Positions 16,594 through 25,278 of a stretch of 64,000 nt of DNA are shown piece after piece (positions within the stretch are counted from its first letter, which is position 1; each line of letters starts with the position of its first letter). The notes under the pieces are model-generated. The model was given only the letters and a program-made list of their open reading frames with translations, searched no databases and was not told the origin of the DNA. The position numbers and the translations under genes were made by a program. Origin of the DNA: Streptomyces sp. A1136 (GTDB lineage Bacteria > Actinomycetota > Actinomycetes > Streptomycetales > Streptomycetaceae); assembly GCF_004795055.1 (NCBI RefSeq), contig NZ_SSBJ01000019.1:1-64000 (forward strand). Direction: 5' to 3'.

Positions 16594-17163
16594 TCAGCCG
16601 GAGTTACCCGAGCCGCAGACCTTGTTGAAGGCCGAGTCCGCACCCTGCTGCCAGGCCTTCCAGTAGGCGTCGGAGTGCTGCTGGTTCTTGTTCGGGGTGG
16701 GGTGGTCGTCGCAGCTCTTCTGCGCCGCGGAGCGTCCGGCGCGGTAACCGTCGCCGTAACCGCGGCCCTTGTCCTTCATGTTGTTGCTCGGGTTGTTCGT
16801 CGGGTTGTTGGTGCCGGTCGAGTCGTTCGACTTGACGACCTTGCAGTTGACGAAGGTGAAGTTCTGGTCCTCGTTGACGGCGAGGACGGTGTAGTCGACG
16901 TTCTTCTGGAAGCGCGTGACCTGGAAGTTGCCGTTCGCGTCGACGTTCAGCGGCTCGGTGCTCTCACCGTCGTTGAGCTTGCGCGGCGCCGTGAATCCCT
17001 CGCCCTTGATGGTGACCGAGGTGCCGCTCGCGTTCGGGGTGACCGTACAGCTCGCGGTGGGTACGGCGGCGCCGGCCGACGGGGCCAGGGCCACCACGCC
17101 GGACAGGGCGAAGGAGGAAGCGAGCAGTGTGGTGATCACGGTGCGTCGTGTGTGTCGGTGCAT
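16594..17163 (-). CDS. Secreted protein of unknown function with Asn/Thr-rich linker
   Basis: A 189-residue exported protein with a signal peptide (about 1-32, ending AGAA). Residues 33-110 look like a small beta domain (SGTSVTIKGEGFTAPRKL, then FQVTRFQKNVDYTVLAVN). An Asn/Thr/Pro linker (NNPTNNPSNN, about 125-135) leads to a C-terminal helical piece with GYGDGYRAGR and two cysteines. GGAAGGGGAG lies before the ATG at 17163. Base composition is less GC-rich in the linker. I recognise no family; a wall or matrix protein is a guess from the layout. The adjacent gap to 17706 is noncoding. Confidence 0.75.
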   Translation of the reverse strand: MHRHTRRTVITTLLASSFALSGVVALAPSAGAAVPTASCTVTPNASGTSVTIKGEGFTAPRKLNDGESTEPLNVDANGNFQVTRFQKNVDYTVLAVNEDQNFTFVNCKVVKSNDSTGTNNPTNNPSNNMKDKGRGYGDGYRAGRSAAQKSCDDHPTPNKNQQHSDAYWKAWQQGADSAFNKVCGSGNSG

Positions 17164-17706
17164 GGTGGTGCTCCCCTTCCGGGAAGAGACGATGCGGGAA
17201 CGGGTGCGGTCACGCGCGCACAGCGTCGCCGGCGCGTCGGGGAACCCCGGGTGACCGGGCCACCGCACCTCACCGGCGGCGCACCGCCGTCCGGCGGACT
17301 CCGCCCTCTCCATCCTCTCTCCGGCCCTACGGGATGTCGACCGGGCCGGAGTCGGGCCGGTCCGTACCGGTGTTCGGTGGCGGCGGGGCCGGTGTCCGTG
17401 AGGACCCGGGTCCGCTCGCCGCCGGCGTGGCCGAATTGCCGGGCCAAGTCGCCGGGTGTCCTCACGGGGTGGCCGACCGTCAACTGGACGGCGCCCCGTT
17501 CATCCCCACGGGGCGGGCCGGTTCCCGCGCCCGGAGCGGGCCCCGCGCCCGCCCGGGGCCGGGGTGCGCGGGGCGCCCCCGGGACGCGGGCTCACCCGAC
17601 CGGCCCGTGGCCCGCGTCCCGGCGATCACATTCGGTGCCACCATGCCTGCGCGAACAGCGGAGACGACGGCGCGGCCGTCGCACAGGGACGAGAGGGAGC
17701 ACACCC
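17164..17706. other. 543-base gap with a strong hairpin at 17579-17622
   Basis: There is no convincing gene in this stretch; open frames here are Arg/Pro shadows. The notable element is a 13-bp perfect inverted repeat, CCGGGACGCGGGC (17579-17591) and its complement (17610-17622), with an 18-base loop, about 85 bases before the hydrolase start. It may be an attenuator in the leader of the acyl locus, a terminator of an unrecognised transcript, or a regulator site. Confidence 0.5.
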
Positions 17707-19131
17707 GTGAGTCAGGTGGTCGACGGAACGACTCGGCACGTCCCCGCGCAACAGGGGCCGCAGGACGACGGCAGGAGCGCCCCGGCACGGACCGACGCGG
17801 AACTGCTCATCGCGGCGTCGATCCTGCTGGCGGACGCCGCGCTCACCGCGAAGCAGGCGGGCGCGGAGCTCACCGGAGCGCTCACCAGTCCCCGGTTCGC
17901 CCTGGAGGCGCTGCGCCGCCCCGGTTGGGCGCTGGGGACCGCGGTCTCGTGCGTGAAGGCGCTCACCAGCCCGGCGGGGCTCGGCTTCGGGGCGAACGGC
18001 GGCCTCCTCGGCGAACTGGCGCGGATGGCGGGAAGCATGACGTACCGCCGCCCCGCGAAGGTGGCCATGGCGGTGGACGCGTTCGCGATGCGCATCCGCG
18101 CCGTCGCGGTCGACCACCCGAACCTCGACTCGCCCCTGGCCAGGCGCCTGACGGACGCGATGGTCCGCGGGGACCGGATCGAGGCGCTGCGGGCGATGTT
18201 CGCGCTGGTCGAGCGGTTCGGCGTGACCCGCGCCCTGACCACGGTCTCACCCGTCATCATGGAACTGCTGGCCCTGTCGGGGCTGCTCGACGAGAACCCC
18301 GTCAACGACGACTTCTCCTGGGTGACCCTCGCCGGCGGCGTCCCCACCACCGATCCCTTCCTGGGACTGCCCAGTTCCCTGCTGGGCCACCTCAACCCCG
18401 GGCCCGGGCGCGCGGAGCGGGCCGATCCGGACCCGATCCTCGCGCGGGTACTGGACACGTCCCACAACGACATCGTCAGCTACGTCAACGACATCGGTGC
18501 GCTGGGCAACCACGGGCTGGTCCTGCTGCGCCGCGTGGCGTGCGCCGACGGGGAGCAGCGGCACGTCCTCCTGCTGCCCGGGACCAGTTTCGGGCTGCTG
18601 AGCAACAGCACCCCGCAGGACCTCGTCGGCGCGTTCGACGGGCTGCTGCGCACCGACACGACGTACACGCGCGCCGTGCGGCAGTTGCTCCTGCGTTCCG
18701 GACTGCCCGCCGGATCGGACCTCATGATCGTCGGCCACAGTCTGGGCGGGCTGACCGCGATGAACCTCGCGATGGACGTGGACCTGGCGTCGACGTACCG
18801 CATCACACACGTGATCACGGTGGGCTCCCCGATCGACGGCAAGCGGCCCGCCGACCACACCACTCGGGTGATCAGCCTCGTGAACAAGCACGACGTGATC
18901 CCCATGCTGGACGGGCGCGGACCGGCCTCGCCCAACGACATCCCCGACAGCTGGGTCGAGTTGGCCTGGCTCGACGAGTCGTACGACTACCCGCTGTCGC
19001 ACGCCCCGCAGGCGTACTCGGACACCCTGCGCGGGGAGTTGTCCCCGTACCGGGAGCGGGTCAACAAGCTGATCACCGCCTACGACGGCGAAGTCGTGTG
19101 CAACCAGCCGTACATGCTCCGTGACAAGTGA
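17707..19131 (+). CDS. Lipase-like alpha/beta-hydrolase
   Basis: A 474-residue cytoplasmic hydrolase without signal peptide. The first 250 residues are mostly helical and unrecognised. The C-terminal part has the hydrolase core: HVLLLPGTSFG (oxyanion strand), nucleophile elbow IVGHSLGGLT with Ser345, a late NKHDVIPMLDG offering the acid Asp, and PLSHAPQAY offering His. The pattern is closest to class-3 lipases. GTG 17707 has GAGAGGGAG upstream. The gene opens a tight set: the P450-like gene starts 28 bases after its stop, and KAS III overlaps that. It may release, trim or esterify an acyl product; substrate unknown. Confidence 0.78.
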   Translation: MSQVVDGTTRHVPAQQGPQDDGRSAPARTDAELLIAASILLADAALTAKQAGAELTGALTSPRFALEALRRPGWALGTAVSCVKALTSPAGLGFGANGGLLGELARMAGSMTYRRPAKVAMAVDAFAMRIRAVAVDHPNLDSPLARRLTDAMVRGDRIEALRAMFALVERFGVTRALTTVSPVIMELLALSGLLDENPVNDDFSWVTLAGGVPTTDPFLGLPSSLLGHLNPGPGRAERADPDPILARVLDTSHNDIVSYVNDIGALGNHGLVLLRRVACADGEQRHVLLLPGTSFGLLSNSTPQDLVGAFDGLLRTDTTYTRAVRQLLLRSGLPAGSDLMIVGHSLGGLTAMNLAMDVDLASTYRITHVITVGSPIDGKRPADHTTRVISLVNKHDVIPMLDGRGPASPNDIPDSWVELAWLDESYDYPLSHAPQAYSDTLRGELSPYRERVNKLITAYDGEVVCNQPYMLRDK

Positions 19132-19159
19132 CCACGGCGACCACGAGGGAGAGCGACCG

Positions 19160-20596
19160 ATGACCATTGCCGAGAGCCCGGCCACCACGGCACGCGGGCC
19201 GGCCACCGCCCGGGCGCTGGAGAACGCCGTGTTCAGCGCGGCCATGTTGGCGCACCGCCTGCCGTGGACGGACGTCCCGGCCCGCGCCCTGGGGCTGGAC
19301 GCGCTCACCCGCGAGGGGGTGACGAGCGGGCTGCTGGCGCACCTGCGGCGTACCCGGTCCGGACGCCCGGTACGGCTGCGCACCGCCTTCGGGACCTTCC
19401 TCGTACCGTCGTCCCGGGTCGACGCGGCGGGTCTCCTCGCCCGGGCGGAGGAGGCGGGCGTGCTCGGCACGCCGTGCGGTCTGACCGCGGGCGGCCTCCG
19501 CTACGGGCTCTCGCCGCACGTGCCGTTGGGGCGGGAGGTCCCGGTGGCGCGCGGGCAATGGGCCGCGCTGGTGGCCGAGGACGTCGACGGGCTGATCGCG
19601 GCCCGGCGCGGGGACGGCACGGTCGACTGGCACGAATGGCGGCGCGGTATGGCCCGGGTCGCCCGGCGGGTCGTGGTGGGGGCGGCCGCGGCCGAGGACA
19701 CGTTGCTGAGCGAGATCGTCGCGCGGGCTTCGACGGAGTCCGGGAGCCGCTCCCACGCGGCCCGGACCGCGGCCCTGGGGCGGCGGCTGGCCCCCTACCT
19801 GGCGGATGCCGACCCCGACTCGCCGGCCGGGTGGCTGGTGGCGGACGGGGCCGGACCGGAGACGGCGGCCGCCGCCCTCGCGCACGCGCTCGGCGTGGTC
19901 GGCGAGGCCGCCGCCGGGGCCACGCTCCAGGCCTTGGCCCTGCTCTCCGTGGGGGCGGTGACCGGAGCGGGTGAGGCGGTGGGCGAGGCGCTGCGCCGCT
20001 ATCCGGCCGTCCCCGCCGCGGTGTACCCGGTGAGCGGCGCGTTCGTGTGGGAGGACACGGCGGTCGAGGCCGGGACGGAGATCCTCTGGGCGCCCGGGTG
20101 GGCGCGCGACGAGGACCACTCCGGCGCGGGGCCGTCGCCGCTGTGCGGCGCGCCGTCCGGGTGCGCGGCGGCGCGCTTCGCGGAGCACATCGCCCGGGAG
20201 GTCGTGGGCCGGGTCACGGAGGCGGTGCACCCGGTGGTCATCTCGCCCCGGTTCGGCGCGGACCGGCTGCCGGAGGTGTTGGACCCGGGCACGCTGCTCG
20301 TGGCCTTCCGCGAGGCCGAGGGCCTGCCCGGGGACGGGCGCGTGACGGTCGGCCTGCCGGCGGCGGTGCCGCTCTCGGCGCGCGGGTTCGCGCCGGCGGC
20401 GTACGGGGCCCTCGCCCATGCGGGCGCGGACCGGCTGGAGCGACACTCGGAGAGCCTCGCGGCATGCGCCGGCAACGGCGGGTGGGACGTCGACGAGGCG
20501 GGCGAGGCGTTCCGCATGACCCTCCTGGGCCATGCCGAACGGTGTGCCAGGGCCGCCGACGACGTGCGGCGGGCAGCGAAGCGGCTGGCCGGCTGA
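19160..20596 (+). CDS. Atypical cytochrome P450
   Basis: A 478-residue protein with the P450 landmarks in order: an I-helix AGPET (231-235) matching [A/G]Gx[D/E]T, the K-helix ExxR as EALR (276-279), an ETEILWAPGWARDED-like stretch of the kind before the haem loop, and a Cys335 in LCGAPSGCAAARFAEHIA, followed by a normal L helix. The haem loop departs from the usual FxxGxRxCxG: the Phe, second Gly and Arg are replaced. Haem binding is plausible through Cys335 but not certain. GAGGGAGAGC precedes the ATG. It sits between the hydrolase and KAS III and overlaps the latter by one base, so it probably oxidises an acyl intermediate. Confidence 0.72.
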   Translation: MTIAESPATTARGPATARALENAVFSAAMLAHRLPWTDVPARALGLDALTREGVTSGLLAHLRRTRSGRPVRLRTAFGTFLVPSSRVDAAGLLARAEEAGVLGTPCGLTAGGLRYGLSPHVPLGREVPVARGQWAALVAEDVDGLIAARRGDGTVDWHEWRRGMARVARRVVVGAAAAEDTLLSEIVARASTESGSRSHAARTAALGRRLAPYLADADPDSPAGWLVADGAGPETAAAALAHALGVVGEAAAGATLQALALLSVGAVTGAGEAVGEALRRYPAVPAAVYPVSGAFVWEDTAVEAGTEILWAPGWARDEDHSGAGPSPLCGAPSGCAAARFAEHIAREVVGRVTEAVHPVVISPRFGADRLPEVLDPGTLLVAFREAEGLPGDGRVTVGLPAAVPLSARGFAPAAYGALAHAGADRLERHSESLAACAGNGGWDVDEAGEAFRMTLLGHAERCARAADDVRRAAKRLAG

Positions 20597-21633
20597 TGGC
20601 GGCGCACGTACCGGACGGCCGCCGCGGCGCGGTGGTGGCGGGACTGGGTTCCTACGTACCGCCGCGCGTCGTCACCAATGCCGAGCTGTGCGGCAACCGG
20701 CCCGTCGGCGACGAGTGGATCCGCGCCCGCATCGGCGTGGGGAGCCGTCGCGTCGCGGACGGGGAGGCCACGGTCGACCTCGCCGTACGGGCGGGCCGGG
20801 GCGCGCTGGAGGCCGCGGGGACCTCGCGGGCCGACGCGGTGGTCCTCGCCACCATCTCCCCGGACCGGCTCCTGCCGGCCGGGGCACCGGAGGTGGCCGC
20901 GCGGCTCGGGTGCGGGACGGTGCCGGCGTTCGATCTGGCGTCGGGGTGCAGCGGGTTCCTGTACGGCCTGGGCGTCGCCGCGTCGATGATCGTCTCGGGC
21001 GCCTTCGACAGCGTGCTCCTGGTGGCCTCGGACGTGTTCAGTGCCTTCGTCGATCCGGACGACTGGCTGATGGCCGCCATCTTCGGCGACGGCGCGGGCG
21101 CCGTGGTCCTGCGCGCGGGCGCGGTGGACGAGCCGGGGGCGTTGGGGCCCTTCGACCTGGGGAGCGACGGCGTGGGCGCCGACCTGCTGGAGATCCCCGG
21201 GGGCGGGGCGCGGGCACGCAAACGCGGCGCGGGGGCGGCGGAAGACCCGGTCTCGGCGTACTTCCGGATGGACGGTCCGGTGGTGCGCAAGCAGGCGATC
21301 GTCGGCATGTGCGATTCGGTGACCAAGGCCACGCACCGCGCCGGGTGGGCGCTCGGCGACCTGGACGCGGTCGCGGCCCACCAGGCAAACCAGCGCATCC
21401 TGGACGGCCTCGCCGCCGAGCTGGGGCTGCGGCCGGGGCGGATGCTGTCGCACATCGAGGGGTACGGCAACACGGCGGCGGCCTCGGTGCCCGTCCTGTT
21501 GGCCCAGGCGGCAGCCGCGGGAACGCTCCGGCCGGGGATGCGGGTGGCGTTGACGGCCTACGGCGCGGGGTTGGCGTGGGGGTCGACGACCCTGGTCTGG
21601 CCCGGGGTGCGGGCGGTGACCGACGACGGGTGA
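20596..21633 (+). CDS. 3-oxoacyl-ACP synthase III (KAS III/FabH-like)
   Basis: A 345-residue thiolase-fold condensing enzyme. The Cys-His-Asn triad is intact: Cys118 (LASGCSGFLYGL), His262 (AHQANQRI) and Asn292 (YGNTAAASVP). DGAGAVVL and GDEWIRARIGV are also FabH-like. FabH enzymes condense an acyl-CoA starter with malonyl-ACP. It is probably not the housekeeping fabH, which sits with fabD, acpP and fabF; here it is coupled to a P450 (the ATG shares a base with the upstream TGA) and lies near a separate ACP and KAS II. It could choose an unusual starter unit or make an ester, as some FabH relatives do. The acyltransferase gene faces it. Confidence 0.9.
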   Translation: MAAHVPDGRRGAVVAGLGSYVPPRVVTNAELCGNRPVGDEWIRARIGVGSRRVADGEATVDLAVRAGRGALEAAGTSRADAVVLATISPDRLLPAGAPEVAARLGCGTVPAFDLASGCSGFLYGLGVAASMIVSGAFDSVLLVASDVFSAFVDPDDWLMAAIFGDGAGAVVLRAGAVDEPGALGPFDLGSDGVGADLLEIPGGGARARKRGAGAAEDPVSAYFRMDGPVVRKQAIVGMCDSVTKATHRAGWALGDLDAVAAHQANQRILDGLAAELGLRPGRMLSHIEGYGNTAAASVPVLLAQAAAAGTLRPGMRVALTAYGAGLAWGSTTLVWPGVRAVTDDG

Positions 21634-21657
21634 GCCGCCCCCGCCCGCCTGAACCGG

Positions 21658-22491
21658 TCACCAGAAGGGGGTCTCCCGCCGGCTCCGCTCCCGGTCCACC
21701 AGTTCCTGGACGGCGGCCTGTGCCTCGGCGCAGAGCCGGCGGGCGGCGGCCGAGCGCCCGGCGAGGGAATCGGGTCGCGGGGGCGCGGGAATCCGCTCGC
21801 CGATGGTGATCAACCACTTGGACGGCAGCGGGAAGAGCGGTGTGATCGGGAAGAAGGGCACGTCGAGGAGACGGGCCAGGGCCGGTACGTCGCCGAGCCT
21901 GGGGCACGCCTCCTCGGCCCCGATGACGCAGACGGGGACGACCGGCGCGCCGGCCCGGACGGCGGTGACGGCGAATCCGGGGCTGAACGGACGCAGCCGG
22001 TAACGCTCGTCGAAAGGCTTTTCCAGTCCGGCCATTCCCTCGGGAAACACTCCCACGAGTTCCCCGGCGTTCAGGTGTTCCCATCCCAGGGTCGGATCGA
22101 GCGGAATCGCGCCCTTCTTTCGGGCGTACGACCCGACGACCGGCAATCGGAAGACCACGGGGGCGGCGGGTACGCGCAGCGGACGGTCGAGTCCGCGGTC
22201 GAGCACGCTCTGGAGGACGAACGCGTCGAGCCCCCAGGCACCCGAATGATTGGCGACGAGGACCGCGGGCCCTTCGGCCGGGATGTTCTCCAACCCCGTC
22301 ACCTCCAGCCGGAAGTACTCGTCGACGAGCCACGCCAGGAGCCGTTCCCAGGCGGTCTCCCCGGCTTCGCCCAACAGGCGGCCGAGGTTGCGGAGCTCCA
22401 CACCGGCCACGTCGAGCACATCGGCCACGGCGACCGGATCGACGATCGGATCGACCGGATCGACGGTCGAATCCGTCAGGATTTCCGACAT
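21658..22491 (-). CDS. PlsC-type acyltransferase (glycerol-3-phosphate acyltransferase family)
   Basis: A 277-residue protein with the PlsC/LPLAT acyltransferase fold: ANHSGAWGLD (motif I, an actinobacterial variant with H-x6-D in place of H-x4-D), GVFPEGMAGLEKPF (motif III), and APVVPVCVIGAEE (motif IV). The N-terminus carries a DPVDPIVDPV stretch encoded by GATC-rich repeats near 22430-22470. It lies convergent to KAS III and divergent from the ACP gene, so it belongs to the same locus but on its own transcript. Likely reaction: transfer of an acyl group from ACP or CoA to a hydroxyl acceptor. Acceptor unknown; the widened motif I makes simple lysophosphatidate uncertain. Confidence 0.82.
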   Translation of the reverse strand: MSEILTDSTVDPVDPIVDPVAVADVLDVAGVELRNLGRLLGEAGETAWERLLAWLVDEYFRLEVTGLENIPAEGPAVLVANHSGAWGLDAFVLQSVLDRGLDRPLRVPAAPVVFRLPVVGSYARKKGAIPLDPTLGWEHLNAGELVGVFPEGMAGLEKPFDERYRLRPFSPGFAVTAVRAGAPVVPVCVIGAEEACPRLGDVPALARLLDVPFFPITPLFPLPSKWLITIGERIPAPPRPDSLAGRSAAARRLCAEAQAAVQELVDRERSRRETPFW

Positions 22492-22677
22492 GAATGATCC
22501 TCACTCTCTCAGCAGGCGTCATCAAAAAGCCGATCGCGGACACGTTTTGAGTAATTAGGCGTCCGTGGTACTTATGTGGGCACGAGCCCCGCTCCACGGC
22601 CCGGGAAAATAGCCTTTCCGTTCACCTTCGACCGCCGGCCCCGCGTCACCATGCTGCACGAGGCCGCGAAACCGCAA

Positions 22678-22941
22678 ATGAGAGATGCCGTGACCATTTC
22701 CGCGCAGGAATCCGTCCTCCAGGCGATCAGCGAAATGCTCGTCGAGAAGTTCGAGGTCCCCGCCGACGAGGTGCGGGCGGACGCGCCGATGCGCGAGCTG
22801 CTGACCGACTCGCTCATGGTGGTCGAGATGGCCATCGCCGTGCACGAGACGTTGGGCGTGAAGGTCGAGGAGGAGGAACTGCGCGCCTCGACGCTCGGGG
22901 AATTCGCCGAGGCCGTCCGCGCCCGACGCACGGGCCGTTGA
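22678..22941 (+). CDS. Acyl carrier protein
   Basis: An 87-residue acyl carrier protein. The phosphopantetheine site is TDSLMVVEMAIAVHE, with the serine in the DSL motif, flanked by acidic helices (VEEEELRASTLGEFAEAV). It differs from the housekeeping AcpP, which has DSLDTVEL at this site. Start choice: ATG 22678 gives 87 residues; GTG 22690 or ATG 22651 are possible. Its stop overlaps the KAS II start (TTGA), so the carrier and its condensing enzyme are coupled. It would hold the growing acyl chain for the locus. Divergent promoters for it and the acyltransferase must lie in 22492-22677. Confidence 0.9.
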   Translation: MRDAVTISAQESVLQAISEMLVEKFEVPADEVRADAPMRELLTDSLMVVEMAIAVHETLGVKVEEEELRASTLGEFAEAVRARRTGR

Positions 22942-24143
22942 ACCGACGCCCCGAGGCCGTCGTCACGGGAGTCGGCCTGGTCACTCCGGCTGGCTGCGAC
23001 CGGGACACCACCTGGTCGGCGGTGCTCGCCGGTCACCCCACCTCCACCCCCGACCCCGCGCTGGACGGTCTGCCGGTCTCCCTCAGCTGCCGCGTCGCGG
23101 AACTGGACCATCCCGTACTGCGCCACCGCGGATCGGCCCGTCTCGACCGGGTCGACCGTTTCGCCCTGACGGCGGTCGCCCAGGCGCTCGACCAGGCCGG
23201 GCTGGACCCGGCGCAGTGGGACGGCAGCCGGGTCGCCGTCGTCACCGGTGGCGGCATGGGGGGCCTGCTGACGCAGGAGACGGCGCTCGCCCGATTGGCC
23301 GAGCGGGGCCCGGACTTCGTCTCGCCCTACTTCCTCACCGGCTATCTCATCAACATGGCGTGCGCCAACATCGCCCTGCGCTTCGGGGCGACCGGTCCCG
23401 CCCTCTCCACCTCCACGGCCTGCGCCTCGGGTACCACCGCACTCGGCCTGGCCCGGGACCTGATCTCGACGGGGCGGTGCGACATCGCGCTCGTCTGCGG
23501 CGCCGAAGCGGCCATCACCCGGCTGATGGTCGCGGGCTTCACCCGGATCGGCGCCCTGTCGGGCACGGGGTCGCGGCCCTTCGACGCCACCCGGGACGGC
23601 TTCGTGATCGCGGAGGGCGCGGGCGCCCTGGTACTGGAGCGGGCCGAGCACGCGGCGGCGCGGACGGCCCGGCCTCTGGCGCGGCTCGTCGGGTACGCGG
23701 CCTCCACCGACGCCCACCACCTGGTGGCCCCGCACCCGGCGGGGCGGGGCGCCGAGCAGGCCGTCCGCGCCGCTCTCGCGGACGCCGGCGCCGCGCCCGC
23801 GGACGTCGGCCACGTGAACGCCCACGGCACCGCGACACGACAGAACGACGAGATCGAGGCGGGCGTGGTACGGCGGGTGTTCCCCCACCGGCCACCGGTC
23901 ACCTCCTCCAAGGGCGTCCTGGGCCACACGCTGGGCGCCGCGGGAGCCATCGAGGCGGCGCTGACCGTGCTCGCCCTGGTGCAGGGCGTGGTCCCGCCGA
24001 CGGCCGGGCTGAGCGAGCCCGACACCGGGGCGGAGATCGACGTCGTGGCGGGCCCGGCCCGCGAACACGCCTTCGAAGTCGCGGTGAGCAACTCCTTCGG
24101 CTTCGGCGGCCACAACGCCGTCGCGGTCCTCGCGCGGACCTGA
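22938..24143 (+). CDS. 3-oxoacyl-ACP synthase II (KAS II/FabF-like)
   Basis: A 401-residue condensing enzyme with the KAS I/II Cys-His-His triad: Cys162 (STACASGTTALG), His296 (VNAHGTATRQND) and His330 (SSKGVLGHTLGAAG), plus Lys325. NSFGFGGHNAVAV ends the protein as in FabF. It starts with TTG 22938 inside the ACP stop, showing translational coupling. It resembles FabF rather than a chain-length factor, since Cys is present. It should extend acyl chains on the adjacent ACP. No reductase or dehydratase is in the locus, so those would be borrowed from primary fatty-acid synthesis, or the product keeps oxo groups. Confidence 0.9.
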   Translation: MNRRPEAVVTGVGLVTPAGCDRDTTWSAVLAGHPTSTPDPALDGLPVSLSCRVAELDHPVLRHRGSARLDRVDRFALTAVAQALDQAGLDPAQWDGSRVAVVTGGGMGGLLTQETALARLAERGPDFVSPYFLTGYLINMACANIALRFGATGPALSTSTACASGTTALGLARDLISTGRCDIALVCGAEAAITRLMVAGFTRIGALSGTGSRPFDATRDGFVIAEGAGALVLERAEHAAARTARPLARLVGYAASTDAHHLVAPHPAGRGAEQAVRAALADAGAAPADVGHVNAHGTATRQNDEIEAGVVRRVFPHRPPVTSSKGVLGHTLGAAGAIEAALTVLALVQGVVPPTAGLSEPDTGAEIDVVAGPAREHAFEVAVSNSFGFGGHNAVAVLART

Positions 24144-24231
24144 ACCACCCGGGGCCGCGTCTTCCGGCGGCGGCCCCGGTCGGCGAAGATGCGGAGGTCA
24201 CCCCTGCTCAGCGCGAGGAGCGTTACCCCAG

Positions 24232-25278
24232 ATGTCGCCTTCCGGTACCGGTGCCCGGCCGCCGACGATCGCCGATGTGGCCCGGGCCGCCTCGGTGTCG
24301 CGGACGACCGTCTCGCACGCCCTGAACGGGATCGGCAAGGTCGATCCCCGGACCCGCGAACGCATCAAGGCGATCGCCGCCGAGCTCGGCTACCGACCGA
24401 ACCTGCGGGCGCAGCGCCTGCGCCGAGGCGAGGCGAAGGCCATCGCGCTGGCGTCGTCGATGCCGTTCGCCGTGGCGGGCGGCCCGGCACGGCTCGGCTT
24501 CTACATGGAGGTCGCGGCGGCGGCCGCCGAGCGGGCGCTCGTCCACGGTTACGCGCTCGTCCTCGTCCCGCCGGTCCGCAGCGGTTCCCCGCTGTACTCG
24601 GTGGACATCGACGGGGCCATCGTCGTGGAACCCGACACGGACGACGTCGCGGTGGCGCAGCTGCGCGAGCGGGGGCTGCCGTACGTGGCGCTGGGCCGGC
24701 CGGTGTCCCCCGCCGACGCCGCCCCCTACGTCGACCTGCGCGGCACCCCCGTCGCGGAACTGCTCCTCGGGCACCTGCGGGAGCAAGGGGCACGGCGGCC
24801 CGCGTTGATCGTCGGCGACGGCGCGCGGCACTCGGGCGTCGACGCCCGGGCGGTGTTCGAGGCGGCCGCGGCGCGGCACGGGGGGCAGCCGCTGGTGGCG
24901 ACCGCTCCCGAGGAGGGCGGCGAACAGGCGGGGTACGACGCCTGCGCGGAGTTGCTCGCCGCCCACCCCGACATCGATGCCGTCTGCGCCCTGGTCGACA
25001 CCTTCGCCGTCGGCGCGGTGCGGGCGCTGAAGGACGGCGGCCGACGGATCCCGGAGGACGTCATGGTCGTCACCCGCTACGACGGGCTGCGGGCGCGGAC
25101 CTGCCATCCGCCGCTGACGGCGGTCGACCTGCACCTGGACCACGCCGCTTTCGAAGCGGTGGAGCTGTTGCTCGGCCGGTTGCGCGGCCAGGACGCCCCG
25201 GCCGTGGCCGCGGCGCCCGAACCCCGTCTGATCGCCCGCGCGTCCTCGCTGCGCGCGGGGCCGCCGCGGACCGGCTAG
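24232..25278 (+). CDS. LacI-family transcriptional regulator
   Basis: A 348-residue LacI/GalR-type repressor. The N-terminal helix-turn-helix PTIADVARAASVSRTTVSHA and hinge RPNLRAQRLRRGEA are typical; the rest is a periplasmic-binding-protein-like sensor domain with VDIDGAIVVEPD and ALIVGDG strands. GCGAGGAGCG precedes the ATG by several bases. It ends 4 bases inside the convergent TauE gene. A PurR-like palindrome upstream of the permease-amidohydrolase-TauE operon (28940-28955) suggests that this operon is its target; the acyl locus, whose KAS II gene ends 88 bases upstream, is an alternative. The effector is unknown; a nucleobase-like compound would fit. Confidence 0.9.
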   Translation: MSPSGTGARPPTIADVARAASVSRTTVSHALNGIGKVDPRTRERIKAIAAELGYRPNLRAQRLRRGEAKAIALASSMPFAVAGGPARLGFYMEVAAAAAERALVHGYALVLVPPVRSGSPLYSVDIDGAIVVEPDTDDVAVAQLRERGLPYVALGRPVSPADAAPYVDLRGTPVAELLLGHLREQGARRPALIVGDGARHSGVDARAVFEAAAARHGGQPLVATAPEEGGEQAGYDACAELLAAHPDIDAVCALVDTFAVGAVRALKDGGRRIPEDVMVVTRYDGLRARTCHPPLTAVDLHLDHAAFEAVELLLGRLRGQDAPAVAAAPEPRLIARASSLRAGPPRTG

